The notes under the pieces were generated by a model. It was not told the DNA's origin. It saw only the letters and a list, made by a program, of their open reading frames with translations, and made no database searches. Source: Nonomuraea harbinensis (GTDB taxonomy: Bacteria; Actinomycetota; Actinomycetes; Streptosporangiales; Streptosporangiaceae). From it: a stretch of DNA of 64,000 bases. A program made the position numbers and the translations under genes. The stretch is from NCBI RefSeq assembly GCF_019396385.1, contig NZ_JAHKRN010000033.1, positions 1 to 64,000 of the forward strand. Direction: 5' to 3'. Below, one piece after another: positions 9,632 to 16,934 of this stretch (position 1 is its first letter; the number at the start of each line of letters is the position of its first letter).

Positions 9632-10087
9632 TCACCCGCTACCGTCCCAGGTCGGCGGGGTGAGCATGGTGTCGATGCGGCGCAGCTCGTCGCGGTGCAG
9701 GGCGCTCAGCAGGGCCAGGACCCGCTCCCCCTCGGCGGTCAGCAGCACGCGGACCGCCCGGCCGTCGTCGGGGTGGGCGCTCCGGCGTACGAGGCCCTGC
9801 CGCTGGGCGCGGCTGACCAGCTCGACCACGCTGTGGTGACGCAGGAGCAGCCGTTCGGCCAGCTCCCGCACGGTCGCCCAGTCACGGCCGGGGAACCCTT
9901 TCAGCGCCAGCATGAGCTGATACTGCTGGGGGGCGAGGCCGGCGGCGCGCACCGCGTCCTCGCTGAACCGCAGGTAGCTGCGGATCCCGAAACGGAACCG
10001 GGCGAGCGCCTCGAAATCCTGCTTCGACAGCGGCTCGCTCTCCGCCGCCGCCTCCCGAATCCCCCCGTAACCATCCATAGGATCCAT
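9632..10087 (-). CDS. MarR-family transcriptional regulator
   Basis: A 151-residue winged-helix protein. The MarR core runs through QYQLMLALKGFPG, the recognition region VRELAERLLLRHHSVVELVSRA and the wing RSAHPDDGRAVRVLLT, then a C-terminal dimerisation helix. An in-frame upstream ATG at 10114 would put a 13-bp palindrome inside the coding region, so the start at 10087 is preferred, and this start may be leaderless. It diverges from the DUF3040 gene, which is the likeliest co-regulated neighbour. The ligand is unknown; MarR proteins commonly sense phenolics or oxidants. Confidence 0.85.
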   Translation of the reverse strand: MDPMDGYGGIREAAAESEPLSKQDFEALARFRFGIRSYLRFSEDAVRAAGLAPQQYQLMLALKGFPGRDWATVRELAERLLLRHHSVVELVSRAQRQGLVRRSAHPDDGRAVRVLLTAEGERVLALLSALHRDELRRIDTMLTPPTWDGSG

Positions 10088-10092
10088 TTTAT

Positions 10093-10105
10093 ATCGTGCT
10101 ACGAT
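10093..10105. promoter_or_regulatory. Probable MarR operator palindrome
   Basis: ATCGT-GCT-ACGAT is a perfect inverted repeat six bases upstream of the preferred MarR start and between the two divergent genes. The position fits autorepression; binding is inferred. Confidence 0.55.
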
Positions 10106-10169
10106 GTAAATCATTCAGGTGGGATACGAGATGAGATCGCACCTGGCGCGAGCGCCCAGGAGGTGTGTC

Positions 10170-10448
10170 GTGCTCGACGACCGCGAACGCGACGAGTTGC
10201 GTAGGATCCAGCGCCGGCTGCGCGACGAGGATCCGGGTTTCACCGAGTCCTTCCACAGTGACGCGCGGCACCTGCCCCGGCGAGCGCCCGACCTGTCCAG
10301 ACGGACCTACACGGTCCTGCTCGTCATCAGCTCCACGTCCTGCCTGATCATGATGGCGGCCGGGTCGCCGTTCATCGCCCTGCTGTTCGCCGGGCTGGCC
10401 GCGTGGGTCTGGTACGCACGCGCCCACCCCTACGAGGACGACCAGTGA
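10170..10448 (+). CDS. DUF3040 small membrane protein
   Basis: A 92-residue protein from a GTG at 10170, preceded by AGGAGG at 10158-10163 with a six-base spacer, which decides the start against longer in-frame readings. The N-terminus (LDDRERDELRRIQRRL, then a DPGF segment) is the DUF3040 pattern: a short cytosolic helix followed by two membrane helices (about residues 49-68 and 71-83). This family is common and uncharacterised in Actinobacteria. Confidence 0.8.
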   Translation: MLDDRERDELRRIQRRLRDEDPGFTESFHSDARHLPRRAPDLSRRTYTVLLVISSTSCLIMMAAGSPFIALLFAGLAAWVWYARAHPYEDDQ

Positions 10449-10555
10449 CGACCGCGGACCTCGGCGCATGAGGATTTGAGGTCTTCGGCATCACTCGGTG
10501 TTGTAGTACGTTGGCGGTGATTTCCTTTCATCCGCCTTTTCTGGGGGTCCGCTTG

Positions 10556-11050
10556 ATGCGGTCGCGCCACGTCATGGTGGCTGCAACGCTCCTTCTCTCC
10601 GCCGCCTGCATGAATGACAGCTCTCCCACTCGGCCACAGCCGACCCAGGCCGCCGTCGATTCCGTCACCACGGCACCGTGCGAGTTCCGGGCCGTCAAGG
10701 GCGAACCGCCATCCTGGGCCCGGACGGGATTCACCCCCGGCGTGGAAATGCATTATGCCTCCAGCAGCCGCGGTGACATGCTCGCCATCCTTTTCGGCTA
10801 TCCGCTTTACAGCCCACCGCTGCCGGACCGGGGCAACAAAATTCTGTGGCGTTCCAGAGCGCCGCTGATTCCGTCCGAGCCGTTGCGCATCGAGGCCCGG
10901 CTGAACGGCGTGGGCGCGCCGACGCGCATCACCGTCGAGGGCGGCCCCGGGCCTTCTGCGGTCGACCTGCCGAGCCCCGGATGCTGGCGCCTGGACCTCG
11001 CGTGGAGCTCTCACACGGACTCCATCGACCTGGAGTTCGTCAGTCGATGA
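10556..11050 (+). CDS. Putative lipoprotein
   Basis: A 164-residue secreted protein: MRSRH, a hydrophobic stretch, and the lipobox LLSAAC with the lipid-accepting Cys near residue 18. The mature part is Pro-rich, with segments such as GFTPGVEMHYASSS, and three Cys in total. No known domain recognised. A GGGGGT tract lies about 8 bases before the ATG. The last 11 bp overlap the convergent end of the 11040-11420 gene. Confidence 0.65.
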   Translation: MRSRHVMVAATLLLSAACMNDSSPTRPQPTQAAVDSVTTAPCEFRAVKGEPPSWARTGFTPGVEMHYASSSRGDMLAILFGYPLYSPPLPDRGNKILWRSRAPLIPSEPLRIEARLNGVGAPTRITVEGGPGPSAVDLPSPGCWRLDLAWSSHTDSIDLEFVSR

Positions 11051-11420
11051 CCGGCTCCCCCGCCGCCGCGTCGAACAGCACCGTCCGCCAGTCCCCGACA
11101 TTGGCGAAAACGGCGCCGCGGGTCCGGACACCGAACCGGCGGGTGACCCGCGCGGCCTTGATGTGCGCCGGGATCCTCCCCATCTGGTAAACCTGGCCGA
11201 GGTTGTGGAAGAGGGTGACGCTCAGCACCCTGCGTGCCGCCACGTCCGTACGGGTCGCGATGAAGACGAGCCCTTCGAGCCGCGGCGTGATGCGCGCCGA
11301 GATCCAGGCGTGCGCGATCCGGAAGGCGAGCAGCCGCCACAGCCCGCCACAGTCGAACCTGGTCACGACGACGACGCCACCGTCTGGATCCGGGGCACAG
11401 CGCCCGGCGGCGGCGGCCAC
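11040..11420 (-). CDS. Unknown protein, last gene of the mau-like operon
   Basis: A 126-residue basic, probably soluble or peripheral protein with a run ARITPRLEGLVFIATRTDVAA and several Arg-rich stretches. The GTG at 11420 overlaps the stop of the MauF-like gene as TAGTG, the usual sign of translational coupling; a second GTG at 11366 is an alternative start. I do not recognise a family. Its fixed place at the end of a redox-maturation operon suggests it serves that system. Confidence 0.55.
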   Translation of the reverse strand: MAAAAGRCAPDPDGGVVVVTRFDCGGLWRLLAFRIAHAWISARITPRLEGLVFIATRTDVAARRVLSVTLFHNLGQVYQMGRIPAHIKAARVTRRFGVRTRGAVFANVGDWRTVLFDAAAGEPVID

Positions 11421-12058
11421 TACACGATCTGGAGCAAACCCAGGCATATCAGCACTACTCCGCTCAAGGCCCGTACAGTACGGATGAACACCCGCTCTCC
11501 GCCCAGGAACGCCCGGCCGGGAACGTGGTTGAGTGCCGTCCCGATCACCGTCCCCGCCACCGAGCCGATCACCATCCCGACCAGGAACACCGGTGCCGCC
11601 ATGGGGTTGAGCAGCACCGTGACCACGAGCGCGCCCCAGATGAGCGACGTGGTCTTCTGCGTGGTGAACAGCAGACCGAGGTCGACGCCCCAGAGCACAC
11701 CGCGCCAGCCGGGCCGGAGCGCCCGCGCGTAGTCCTGGGGCACCTGCCGCATCACGTGCGGAGTGCGGTTCAGCACGTCCGCGACGCCCACCCCGACCAG
11801 CAGCGTGCCCGCCGCCACCTCGCGCCACCGGAGCGGGAGCACGCTCCCGAGCCCTTCCGCCACGACGGCGGCCAGCAGCGCGATGACCGTTCCGCCCACC
11901 ACGAGGCCCACGGAGTAGCCCGCGATGAAGCGGCGTGCTGCGCCAGGCGACCGCCTGGACAATGGACCGGCCACGCCGACCATCGAGCGGCCTCAAGGGC
12001 TCCAGTACTGCAGGACGAAGCCGGCCAGGGCCAGTGCCACGATCGCCGGGACGTCCAT
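11420..12058 (-). CDS. MauF/CcdA-like membrane protein with an in-frame UGA at a Cys position
   Basis: Read through one UGA, this frame gives a 212-residue protein with about six membrane helices. It starts with an ATG at 12058 that overlaps the stop of the redoxin gene (TGATG). Codons 1-21 are MDVPAIVALALAGFVLQYWSP, one membrane helix ending Trp-Ser-Pro. Codon 22 (11995-11993) is TGA, then Gly-Arg-Ser-Met and the remaining helices in the same frame. MauF/CcdA-type thiol transporters carry Ser-Pro-Cys at this place, so UGA sits where the functional Cys belongs. Read conventionally, the gene would be a 21-codon peptide plus a separate ORF from the ATG at 11983, without its first helix. Options are selenocysteine, a one-base nonsense change (UGC to UGA), or a sequence error. 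Confidence 0.6.
11943..11992 (-). promoter_or_regulatory. Hairpins just after the in-frame UGA (possible SECIS)
   Basis: In the mRNA sense, bases +1 to +24 after the UGA can form a stem GGCCGCUCG with loop AUGGU. Bases +35 to +50 form a perfect CCAGGC-GGUC-GCCUGG hairpin. The GGUC loop resembles the apical loop of the E. coli fdhF SECIS, but it lies about 40 nt from the UGA, slightly beyond the usual bacterial range of about 16-37. In DNA this GC-rich, hairpins are common, so this is suggestive only. Confidence 0.3.
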
Positions 12059-12645
12059 CAGACGAGGTCCTTTCCCGGCGCGACGCTCACGCCGCCCGCT
12101 GCGCCGGAGGGGTCGTCGAGGGAGGCGATCCAGCTCGACAGGGCGTTGAAGGAGCTGAACACCACAGCGGACCGCACGACCCCCTCGGGGGAGAGCGCCA
12201 CCGCCGCCGGGCTCATGCCGACGCCGAGCGCCGACATGCTGAATTGTCCTGAGACGTCCACATAGCCGGGCAGGTCAGCCAGCCCGTACTGCGCCACGAA
12301 CTCCCTGCCCGAGGCGGCCGACGCGCACGACACCACGACGCCGACGAGGTCCACGCCCGAGGAGGCGAAGAAGCCACGCGCCTCGGGAGCCAGTTCCTGG
12401 CACGCCCCGCAGGTCGTACTGAGGACGAGGAGCACGCCCGGCGGCCGGGCGAGCCCGTCGGGGAACTCGATGACCGTCGCGCCGAGCTTGGCGTCGGGCA
12501 GCGGCTGCACGGACTCGGGGCGCCTCGTCCCGCCGCCCGCGGACGACTCGGAGATCCGCGCGTTGAGCTCGCCCAGCATCGCGAAGAGGATCACGACCGC
12601 CAGGCTGAGCAGCACGAGCAGGGTGACCATCAGTGCCGTGATCAT
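12058..12645 (-). CDS. TlpA/MauD-like membrane-anchored redoxin
   Basis: A 195-residue thioredoxin-fold protein with an N-terminal membrane anchor (about residues 3-25) and an extracytoplasmic domain. The active site is LSTTCGACQEL, a Cys-Gly-Ala-Cys motif near residue 80, and a cis-Pro is visible in the GMSPAAV segment. MauD-type proteins form or isomerise disulfides during maturation of the Cys-rich light chain of methylamine dehydrogenase. Its ATG overlaps the MauE-like stop and its own stop overlaps the MauF-like start, so the three should be co-translated. Confidence 0.8.
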   Translation of the reverse strand: MITALMVTLLVLLSLAVVILFAMLGELNARISESSAGGGTRRPESVQPLPDAKLGATVIEFPDGLARPPGVLLVLSTTCGACQELAPEARGFFASSGVDLVGVVVSCASAASGREFVAQYGLADLPGYVDVSGQFSMSALGVGMSPAAVALSPEGVVRSAVVFSSFNALSSWIASLDDPSGAAGGVSVAPGKDLV

Positions 12646-13166
12646 GTTTCGGTCCGTTCGCGCGCCATGGTCCCTCTCACGAAGACGATCAGATGGCGGC
12701 GGTTCGCCCAGACGGGGACGAACATCGCCGTGTTCAGCGCGAGCAGCAGGACAGCCTGATCGTAGGCGGTCTCACGCAGCGCCGGCACCAAGGCCCAGGC
12801 CAGGATCGCGGCGCCGGCCAGCACGTTCCAGGCCCCGAACGACCGCGAACCGCTCCGGCCGAAACAGCCGCAGGGCAGTGAGCTCGCCCGCAGCCGTCCC
12901 AGGACCCCCACCACCGCGAATCCCGTTCCCAGCAGGGCCGCCAGCAGCAAGGTGAGCAGGTGCTCCTGGCCGAACACGGCCAGGACGGCCAGCGCGATCT
13001 CCGCGGCGGCGACCGCCCGGACCAGGGCCACAGGCGGCGGTCTCCGTGCGCCGGTCAGCTCACCGAGAGCCTCGGCCAGACCGTGCGGGCTGACCAGCTT
13101 GCCGGCGCCCGAGCTGAGCAGGGCCGCTGCGAGCAGCGCGCTGAGGACGGCAGGCAGCACCCCCAT
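12642..13166 (-). CDS. MauE/DoxX-like redox-associated membrane protein
   Basis: A 174-residue protein with four membrane helices. The Ser-Ser-Leu-Pro-Cys-Gly-Cys-Phe-Gly segment between helices is characteristic of MauE-family proteins, the membrane partner of MauD in moving reducing or oxidising equivalents. Helix 1 has SGAGKL, matching the DoxX/MauE start. It overlaps the redoxin gene by 4 bp. Confidence 0.8.
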   Translation of the reverse strand: MGVLPAVLSALLAAALLSSGAGKLVSPHGLAEALGELTGARRPPPVALVRAVAAAEIALAVLAVFGQEHLLTLLLAALLGTGFAVVGVLGRLRASSLPCGCFGRSGSRSFGAWNVLAGAAILAWALVPALRETAYDQAVLLLALNTAMFVPVWANRRHLIVFVRGTMARERTET

Positions 13167-13172
13167 CGCCGG

Positions 13173-13457
13173 CTACGACCGGAGCCCGGCCGCGGTCAGC
13201 CCTTCGCCCACGGCCACCTTGCGGAGGTGGACCACGTGGTCCTCCCCGTAGACGGCGACGGGCGCGGTCGAGTAGCGGGCGCCCTTCTCCCCGGTCAGCT
13301 GAACGGCCGTATCGACCTTGATCTGCTTGGTACGGAAATGAATGGCGATGACGTCGACAGGCTTCTCGTCCTCGATGCGCGCGCAGACCGCCACGTTCAC
13401 CGAGCCTTCGTTCTCGAAGATGTAGGCGTAGCCGTGATTCGTCGGGGTGATCGACAT
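13173..13457 (-). CDS. Small unknown protein in mau-like operon
   Basis: A 94-residue soluble, beta-rich protein starting MSITPTNHGYAYIFENEG, with GGAGG seven bases upstream. One Cys; no signal peptide, no membrane segment and no recognised family. Six bases separate its stop from the MauE-like start. By position it could be a chaperone or accessory factor for the Cys-rich peptide encoded just upstream. Confidence 0.65.
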   Translation of the reverse strand: MSITPTNHGYAYIFENEGSVNVAVCARIEDEKPVDVIAIHFRTKQIKVDTAVQLTGEKGARYSTAPVAVYGEDHVVHLRKVAVGEGLTAAGLRS

Positions 13458-13486
13458 TGCGGGCCTCCGGATCGTCCGTCCGTTGC

Positions 13487-13783
13487 TCAGGGATAGCAGC
13501 TGATGGAGGCCCTTCCGGAGGCCTCACAGCATTGACAGAAGGACGCCCCCGAATAGCAGCCCCAAATGTAGTACGCGTTGTTCGCGCACGTGCTGTAGGG
13601 GAAGGTCGGGCAGTAGACCAGGCGGCAGCACAGGTATTCACAGATGGCCTGTGCGGAAGCGGGCCGCGCCTGAGTGGCGACGGTCGTGGCAGCGGCCAGC
13701 GCGCTGGCGCCCATGGCCCGGGTGAAGAAGCGACGAGTCAACCGGCGGTTGCGCTGCGGGGGCTCATGAACTGCCACGGCCAC
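13487..13783 (-). CDS. Tat-exported Cys-rich MauA-like peptide
   Basis: A 98-residue precursor. The Tat signal has RRLTRRFF, a hydrophobic Ala/Thr-rich core and a likely cleavage after ASAQA. The roughly 50-residue mature part has ten Cys, arranged with CEYLCC, YIWGC and FCQCC. This resembles the core of the methylamine dehydrogenase light chain (CDYW, SWVASC, RDCCG) but is much shorter. The Trp that becomes part of the tryptophan tryptophylquinone cofactor is Leu here, and the C-terminal partner is absent, so TTQ cannot form. A second in-frame GTG at 13777 has the better spacing to GGAG. It is the first gene of the operon and presumably the substrate of the redox proteins that follow. No dehydrogenase heavy chain is nearby. 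Confidence 0.65.
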   Translation of the reverse strand: MAVAVHEPPQRNRRLTRRFFTRAMGASALAAATTVATQARPASAQAICEYLCCRLVYCPTFPYSTCANNAYYIWGCYSGASFCQCCEASGRASISCYP

Positions 13784-13973
13784 TCCATCAGAGTCGATCG
13801 TTTTGAATTGATCTCTTCAGGAGAGTACAACATCATTCACCCATCAACAAGAATACCTTTTTGGAGGAGTCGGACTTTCTGTGTCAACGTAAAATACCTA
13901 TTAAGGTCAGGCTGCGACGACCTTCAGGAATTCGATTCCCGCTCTTCTTCGGCCGGACAGCGGCCTCGCCAGC
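13784..13973. promoter_or_regulatory. AT-rich leader/promoter of the mau-like operon
   Basis: The stretch around 13800-13910 is conspicuously AT-richer than anything near it, with poly-T, poly-A and TATTAAGG-like tracts. It should hold the promoter of the minus-strand mau-like operon. No gene seen here. It lies immediately outside the left repeat of the biosynthetic island. Confidence 0.5.
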
Positions 13974-14016
13974 TGATCGGTCCGGGCACCAGCGGTTTCA
14001 CGGCGAGCCGGGCTCG
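13974..14016 (+). repeat. Left 43-bp direct repeat flanking the NRPS island (attL-like)
   Basis: This 43-bp segment matches 34599-34641 at 38 positions. The right-hand 28 bp differ at only one base. Read on the minus strand it encodes Glu-Pro-Gly-Ser-Pro-stop, the same C-terminal residues as the intact mscS gene at the other end. It looks like a displaced copy of that gene's 3' end. It lies 24 bp beyond the stop of the outermost cluster gene. Confidence 0.65.
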
Positions 14017-14040
14017 ACGACCGCGCGACGAGGATCTGCG

Positions 14041-14769
14041 TCAACCGGCGAGGCGGTGGCGGGCGAGCGCGTCGTAGAACGGCTGGTGGTGCTCGGCGAC
14101 GCGGCGCAGGTGCTCGTTCGTGTCGGGCGTCTCACGTCGCTCGGGCGCCTTCCCGGCCACCAGCCCGCTGCTCTCGGCCACCTCCGCGTGCCACTGGTCG
14201 GTGCGCCGCCAGTTGTCCCGTCGACCGGGTTCCCAGCGCATCGCCTCGGGCTTGAAGTCGAGCCCGACCCGCTCGCAGTACGCCCGGACCGTCGGCTCCG
14301 GATCGGCCACGAGGTCGTCGCCGTCGATCACCAGCGGGATCTCGCCGGTGGCCGACCGCACGGCGTCGAAGATGGTGTGCAGGTACTCGAAGCCGTACTC
14401 GTCCAGGGTGGCCCCGGGGTTCATGGCGTAGTGCGAGGAGATCGCGGCCCGCGGCTCCCGGATCATGAACGTGTTGACGACGTCGCTGAACAGGCGCTCG
14501 TCCTCGAGCAGCGGCGTGTAGGTGTAGTCGGAGGTCTCCTTGGCGAACACCCGGCGCTCGCCGGCGCTGACGTCGAGCATCAGGTCGAGCATCTCGATCG
14601 GCGAGGTGACCCGCCTGCCCGCGAACTCGACGTGGCCGTCCGCCTGGAGGTACGAGAACGGCTCGTGGGCCACCTCCAGATCGCCGCGCTCGATCATGAC
14701 GCGCAGGAACGCCGTGGATCGCGATCGAGGCACGGCCCACAGCAGGATGGGCTTGCGCGCGGCGCTCAT
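14041..14769 (-). CDS. PAPS-dependent sulfotransferase
   Basis: A 242-residue sulfotransferase of the small-molecule type. The PAPS 5'-phosphosulfate loop is AVPRSRSTAFLRVM near residues 12-25, and the 3'-phosphate site is the MIREPRAAISSHYAMNPG segment. The start at 14769 overlaps the aldo/keto reductase stop as ATGA, indicating coupling. Cluster genes cysD and cysNC would provide its PAPS donor. The acceptor is unknown; an alcohol made by the adjacent reductase is a natural candidate. The sulfate could be a final decoration or a leaving group for ring closure. Confidence 0.85.
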   Translation of the reverse strand: MSAARKPILLWAVPRSRSTAFLRVMIERGDLEVAHEPFSYLQADGHVEFAGRRVTSPIEMLDLMLDVSAGERRVFAKETSDYTYTPLLEDERLFSDVVNTFMIREPRAAISSHYAMNPGATLDEYGFEYLHTIFDAVRSATGEIPLVIDGDDLVADPEPTVRAYCERVGLDFKPEAMRWEPGRRDNWRRTDQWHAEVAESSGLVAGKAPERRETPDTNEHLRRVAEHHQPFYDALARHRLAG

Positions 14770-15749
14770 TGCGACCACTCCGTGGGCCGGCGGTCCCAGC
14801 GGAACCCGCGCAGCCGCGCCATCAGCTCCTCGCTCAGCGGTTCGGCGTCGCTGGTGGCGATGTTGGCGCGTACGTGCGTGAGTTTGCGCATGCCGGGGAT
14901 GACGGTGGCGACGTCGGGGTTCTGGAGGATGAAGCGGAGCGCGAGTTCGGGCATGGTCATGTCCTCGGGCACGATCCGCGCCAGCCGTTCGGCGCGCTCC
15001 ACGCTCGGGACGAGGTTCTCGGGGACGAAGTACGTGTTGCGCCAGTCGCCCTCGGGCCAGCGGGAGTCGCGGGTGAGGGTGCCGGTGAGGGTGCCCTCGT
15101 CGAAGGGCACCCGGGCGATCACCGCGACGTCCAGCTCACGGCACGCCGGGAACAGCTCGTCCTCGGGGGCCTGGTCGAAGATGTTGTAGATGACCTGCAC
15201 CGTGTCGATCAGCCCGGTGCGCAGGGTCTCCAGGACGTTCCAGGGCTCCCAGCGGTTGACGCTGATCCCGACGCCTCTGATGAGCCCGCGTTCCTTCATC
15301 TCGATGATCGCGTCCTGCCAGGCCGCGTCGTGCGCCCAGGCGTCCTCCCAGACGTGGAACTGGAACAGGTCGACGGACGGGGTGCCCAGCCCTTCGAGGC
15401 TGCGGTGCAGGTACTCCCACAGGTGATCAGGCGGGTAGACCTCGGACAGTTTGGAGTCGCGGGTGGACGGCCAGGCGCGGTCCATGGGCGGCGGCTTGGT
15501 GGCCAGATGGAGGCGGCGTTCCGGGTGCCGTTCGACCAGCCGCCCGAGCATCCTCTCGCTGTGTCCCCGGCCGTAGATCCAGGCGGTGTCGAAGAACGTG
15601 CACCCGAGCCGGACGGCCTCGTCCAGCGCGGTGTCGCCGGTCCGGTCGTCGGCGCCCGTCCAGCCGCCCTCGCCGCCCGCTATCCCCCACATCCCGTAGC
15701 CGACCTCGCTGACCTTCCAGCCGAGCCGGCCGAATCGACGCTCACGCAT
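14766..15749 (-). CDS. Aldo/keto reductase
   Basis: A 327-residue NAD(P)H-dependent TIM-barrel reductase. The catalytic tetrad is visible: Asp in FFDTAWIYG, Tyr in the same segment, Lys in LATKPP, and His in LFQFHVWED. Length is standard for the subgroup. It lies between the ArgG-like gene (39 bp upstream) and the sulfotransferase (4-bp overlap), so the three form one minus-strand operon. It may reduce the aldehyde released by the NRPS reductase domain; this is inference. Confidence 0.85.
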   Translation of the reverse strand: MRERRFGRLGWKVSEVGYGMWGIAGGEGGWTGADDRTGDTALDEAVRLGCTFFDTAWIYGRGHSERMLGRLVERHPERRLHLATKPPPMDRAWPSTRDSKLSEVYPPDHLWEYLHRSLEGLGTPSVDLFQFHVWEDAWAHDAAWQDAIIEMKERGLIRGVGISVNRWEPWNVLETLRTGLIDTVQVIYNIFDQAPEDELFPACRELDVAVIARVPFDEGTLTGTLTRDSRWPEGDWRNTYFVPENLVPSVERAERLARIVPEDMTMPELALRFILQNPDVATVIPGMRKLTHVRANIATSDAEPLSEELMARLRGFRWDRRPTEWSQ

Positions 15750-15788
15750 CGCCTGCTCCTTCCTTGTCTGTAAGCCTTCTCTTGCCGT

Positions 15789-16934
15789 CTAGCTCCAGCG
15801 GTTCCCGCCGGAGCCGAACCGGGTCTGCCGCACCACGGGGCCGGCGACCTTCATCCGCTCGACCCGGACGACGCCCCGGTGGACGGACAGGGTCACGCTG
15901 CCGTCGATCTCGCCGACGAGCCGGTCGATCGCCTCCCGCGCCGCCCGCGCGGCGGGTTCGAGCCACCGCGCCTCGTACATCGCCGAGCCCAGGACGGCGG
16001 ACAGCCGGTCGTAGAGCTCGCGGCTCGCCCCGTCGAGGCTCGCCTGCAGGACGCGGGTCCACGCGCGGTCGAGCAGTTCCAGGCCGGGCGCCTCGTAGAC
16101 GCCCCGGCAGACCGTGCCGATGATGCGCCGCTCGACCACGTCGCGCAGCCATACCCCGTGCCGCGCGCCGAGGTCGTTGGCGCGCTTCATCCACTCGACC
16201 GGGTCGGGCCCGCTCCCGTCGAGGTCGGCGACCCGTCCTTCGCGGAAGAGGACCGTGACGGTCTCGGGCTCGGCCGTGGCCTGCTCGGGCCACGCGCTCC
16301 ACCGGGGGTCGAGCCGGGTGACCGGCGTTTCGAGGTCCTCCAGCTCCGCCGACTCGTGCGAGACGCCGGCGAGGCTGGCATCGGTGGACCGTCCGGCGCC
16401 GCTGCCCGGGTCGAGGATCAGCCCGTGCTCGGCGACGGCCGCGAGCATGGTCTCGCGGTCGGGGAACCGTTCGAGCGCCCGCGGATCCGTCCACGGCTCG
16501 ACGACCGGCAGGTCCGGCGCGACGTGGGCGCCGTAACGAGCGAAGCGGCGCTGGTCGTTGCCCCCGCCGACACAGCCGTGCGCGAGTGCCCGGCATCCGT
16601 CGGCCCGCATCAGCGGCGCGAGCCCGCTGACGAGCACGAAGCGCGCCGCGCCGGTCGTGTTCCAGTAGCCGCCGTCGTGGCGGGCGCGGTACCGCAGGAG
16701 ATCCGACGCCACGGCGGCGATGGACGGCCGTAGATCCACGACCACGGATTCGTCCCCGAATCGTCGCACCGAAGAAGCGAGCGCGTCCAACTCCGGGGGA
16801 TCCGCCTGGCCGATGTCGGCGATATAGTGCCTCGCCGGCGTCGGCAGTTCACGAAGCCAGACCCCGACGGCCAGGGAGGAAAGTCCTCCCGATTGGAATA
16901 ATCCGACAGGTGCGTTGTCGCCGGTTTGCCGCAC
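15789..16934 (-). CDS. Argininosuccinate-synthase-like ligase
   Basis: A 381-residue ArgG-superfamily protein. The PP-loop is QSGGLSSLAVGVWL rather than the housekeeping SGGLDTS; the nucleotide segment ADIGQ and the substrate loop AHGCVGGGNDQRRF are conserved, and STDASLAGVSHESAELED matches the ArgG SIDRNLWGRSIE region. ArgG joins citrulline and aspartate via an AMP-ester. The altered PP-loop and lack of an ArgH partner suggest a dedicated biosynthetic ligase that adds Asp, or another amine, to a carbonyl or ureido group of a pathway intermediate. It is the first gene of the left minus-strand operon. Confidence 0.8.
   Translation of the reverse strand: MRQTGDNAPVGLFQSGGLSSLAVGVWLRELPTPARHYIADIGQADPPELDALASSVRRFGDESVVVDLRPSIAAVASDLLRYRARHDGGYWNTTGAARFVLVSGLAPLMRADGCRALAHGCVGGGNDQRRFARYGAHVAPDLPVVEPWTDPRALERFPDRETMLAAVAEHGLILDPGSGAGRSTDASLAGVSHESAELEDLETPVTRLDPRWSAWPEQATAEPETVTVLFREGRVADLDGSGPDPVEWMKRANDLGARHGVWLRDVVERRIIGTVCRGVYEAPGLELLDRAWTRVLQASLDGASRELYDRLSAVLGSAMYEARWLEPAARAAREAIDRLVGEIDGSVTLSVHRGVVRVERMKVAGPVVRQTRFGSGGNRWS

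Noticed and set aside
11011-11996. Alternative minus-strand frame of 318 codons across the MauF-like gene
   Set aside because: Only its last ~126 codons look like protein; the rest is Arg/Gly-rich out-of-frame reading of the membrane protein. The real start is the GTG at 11420 or 11366.
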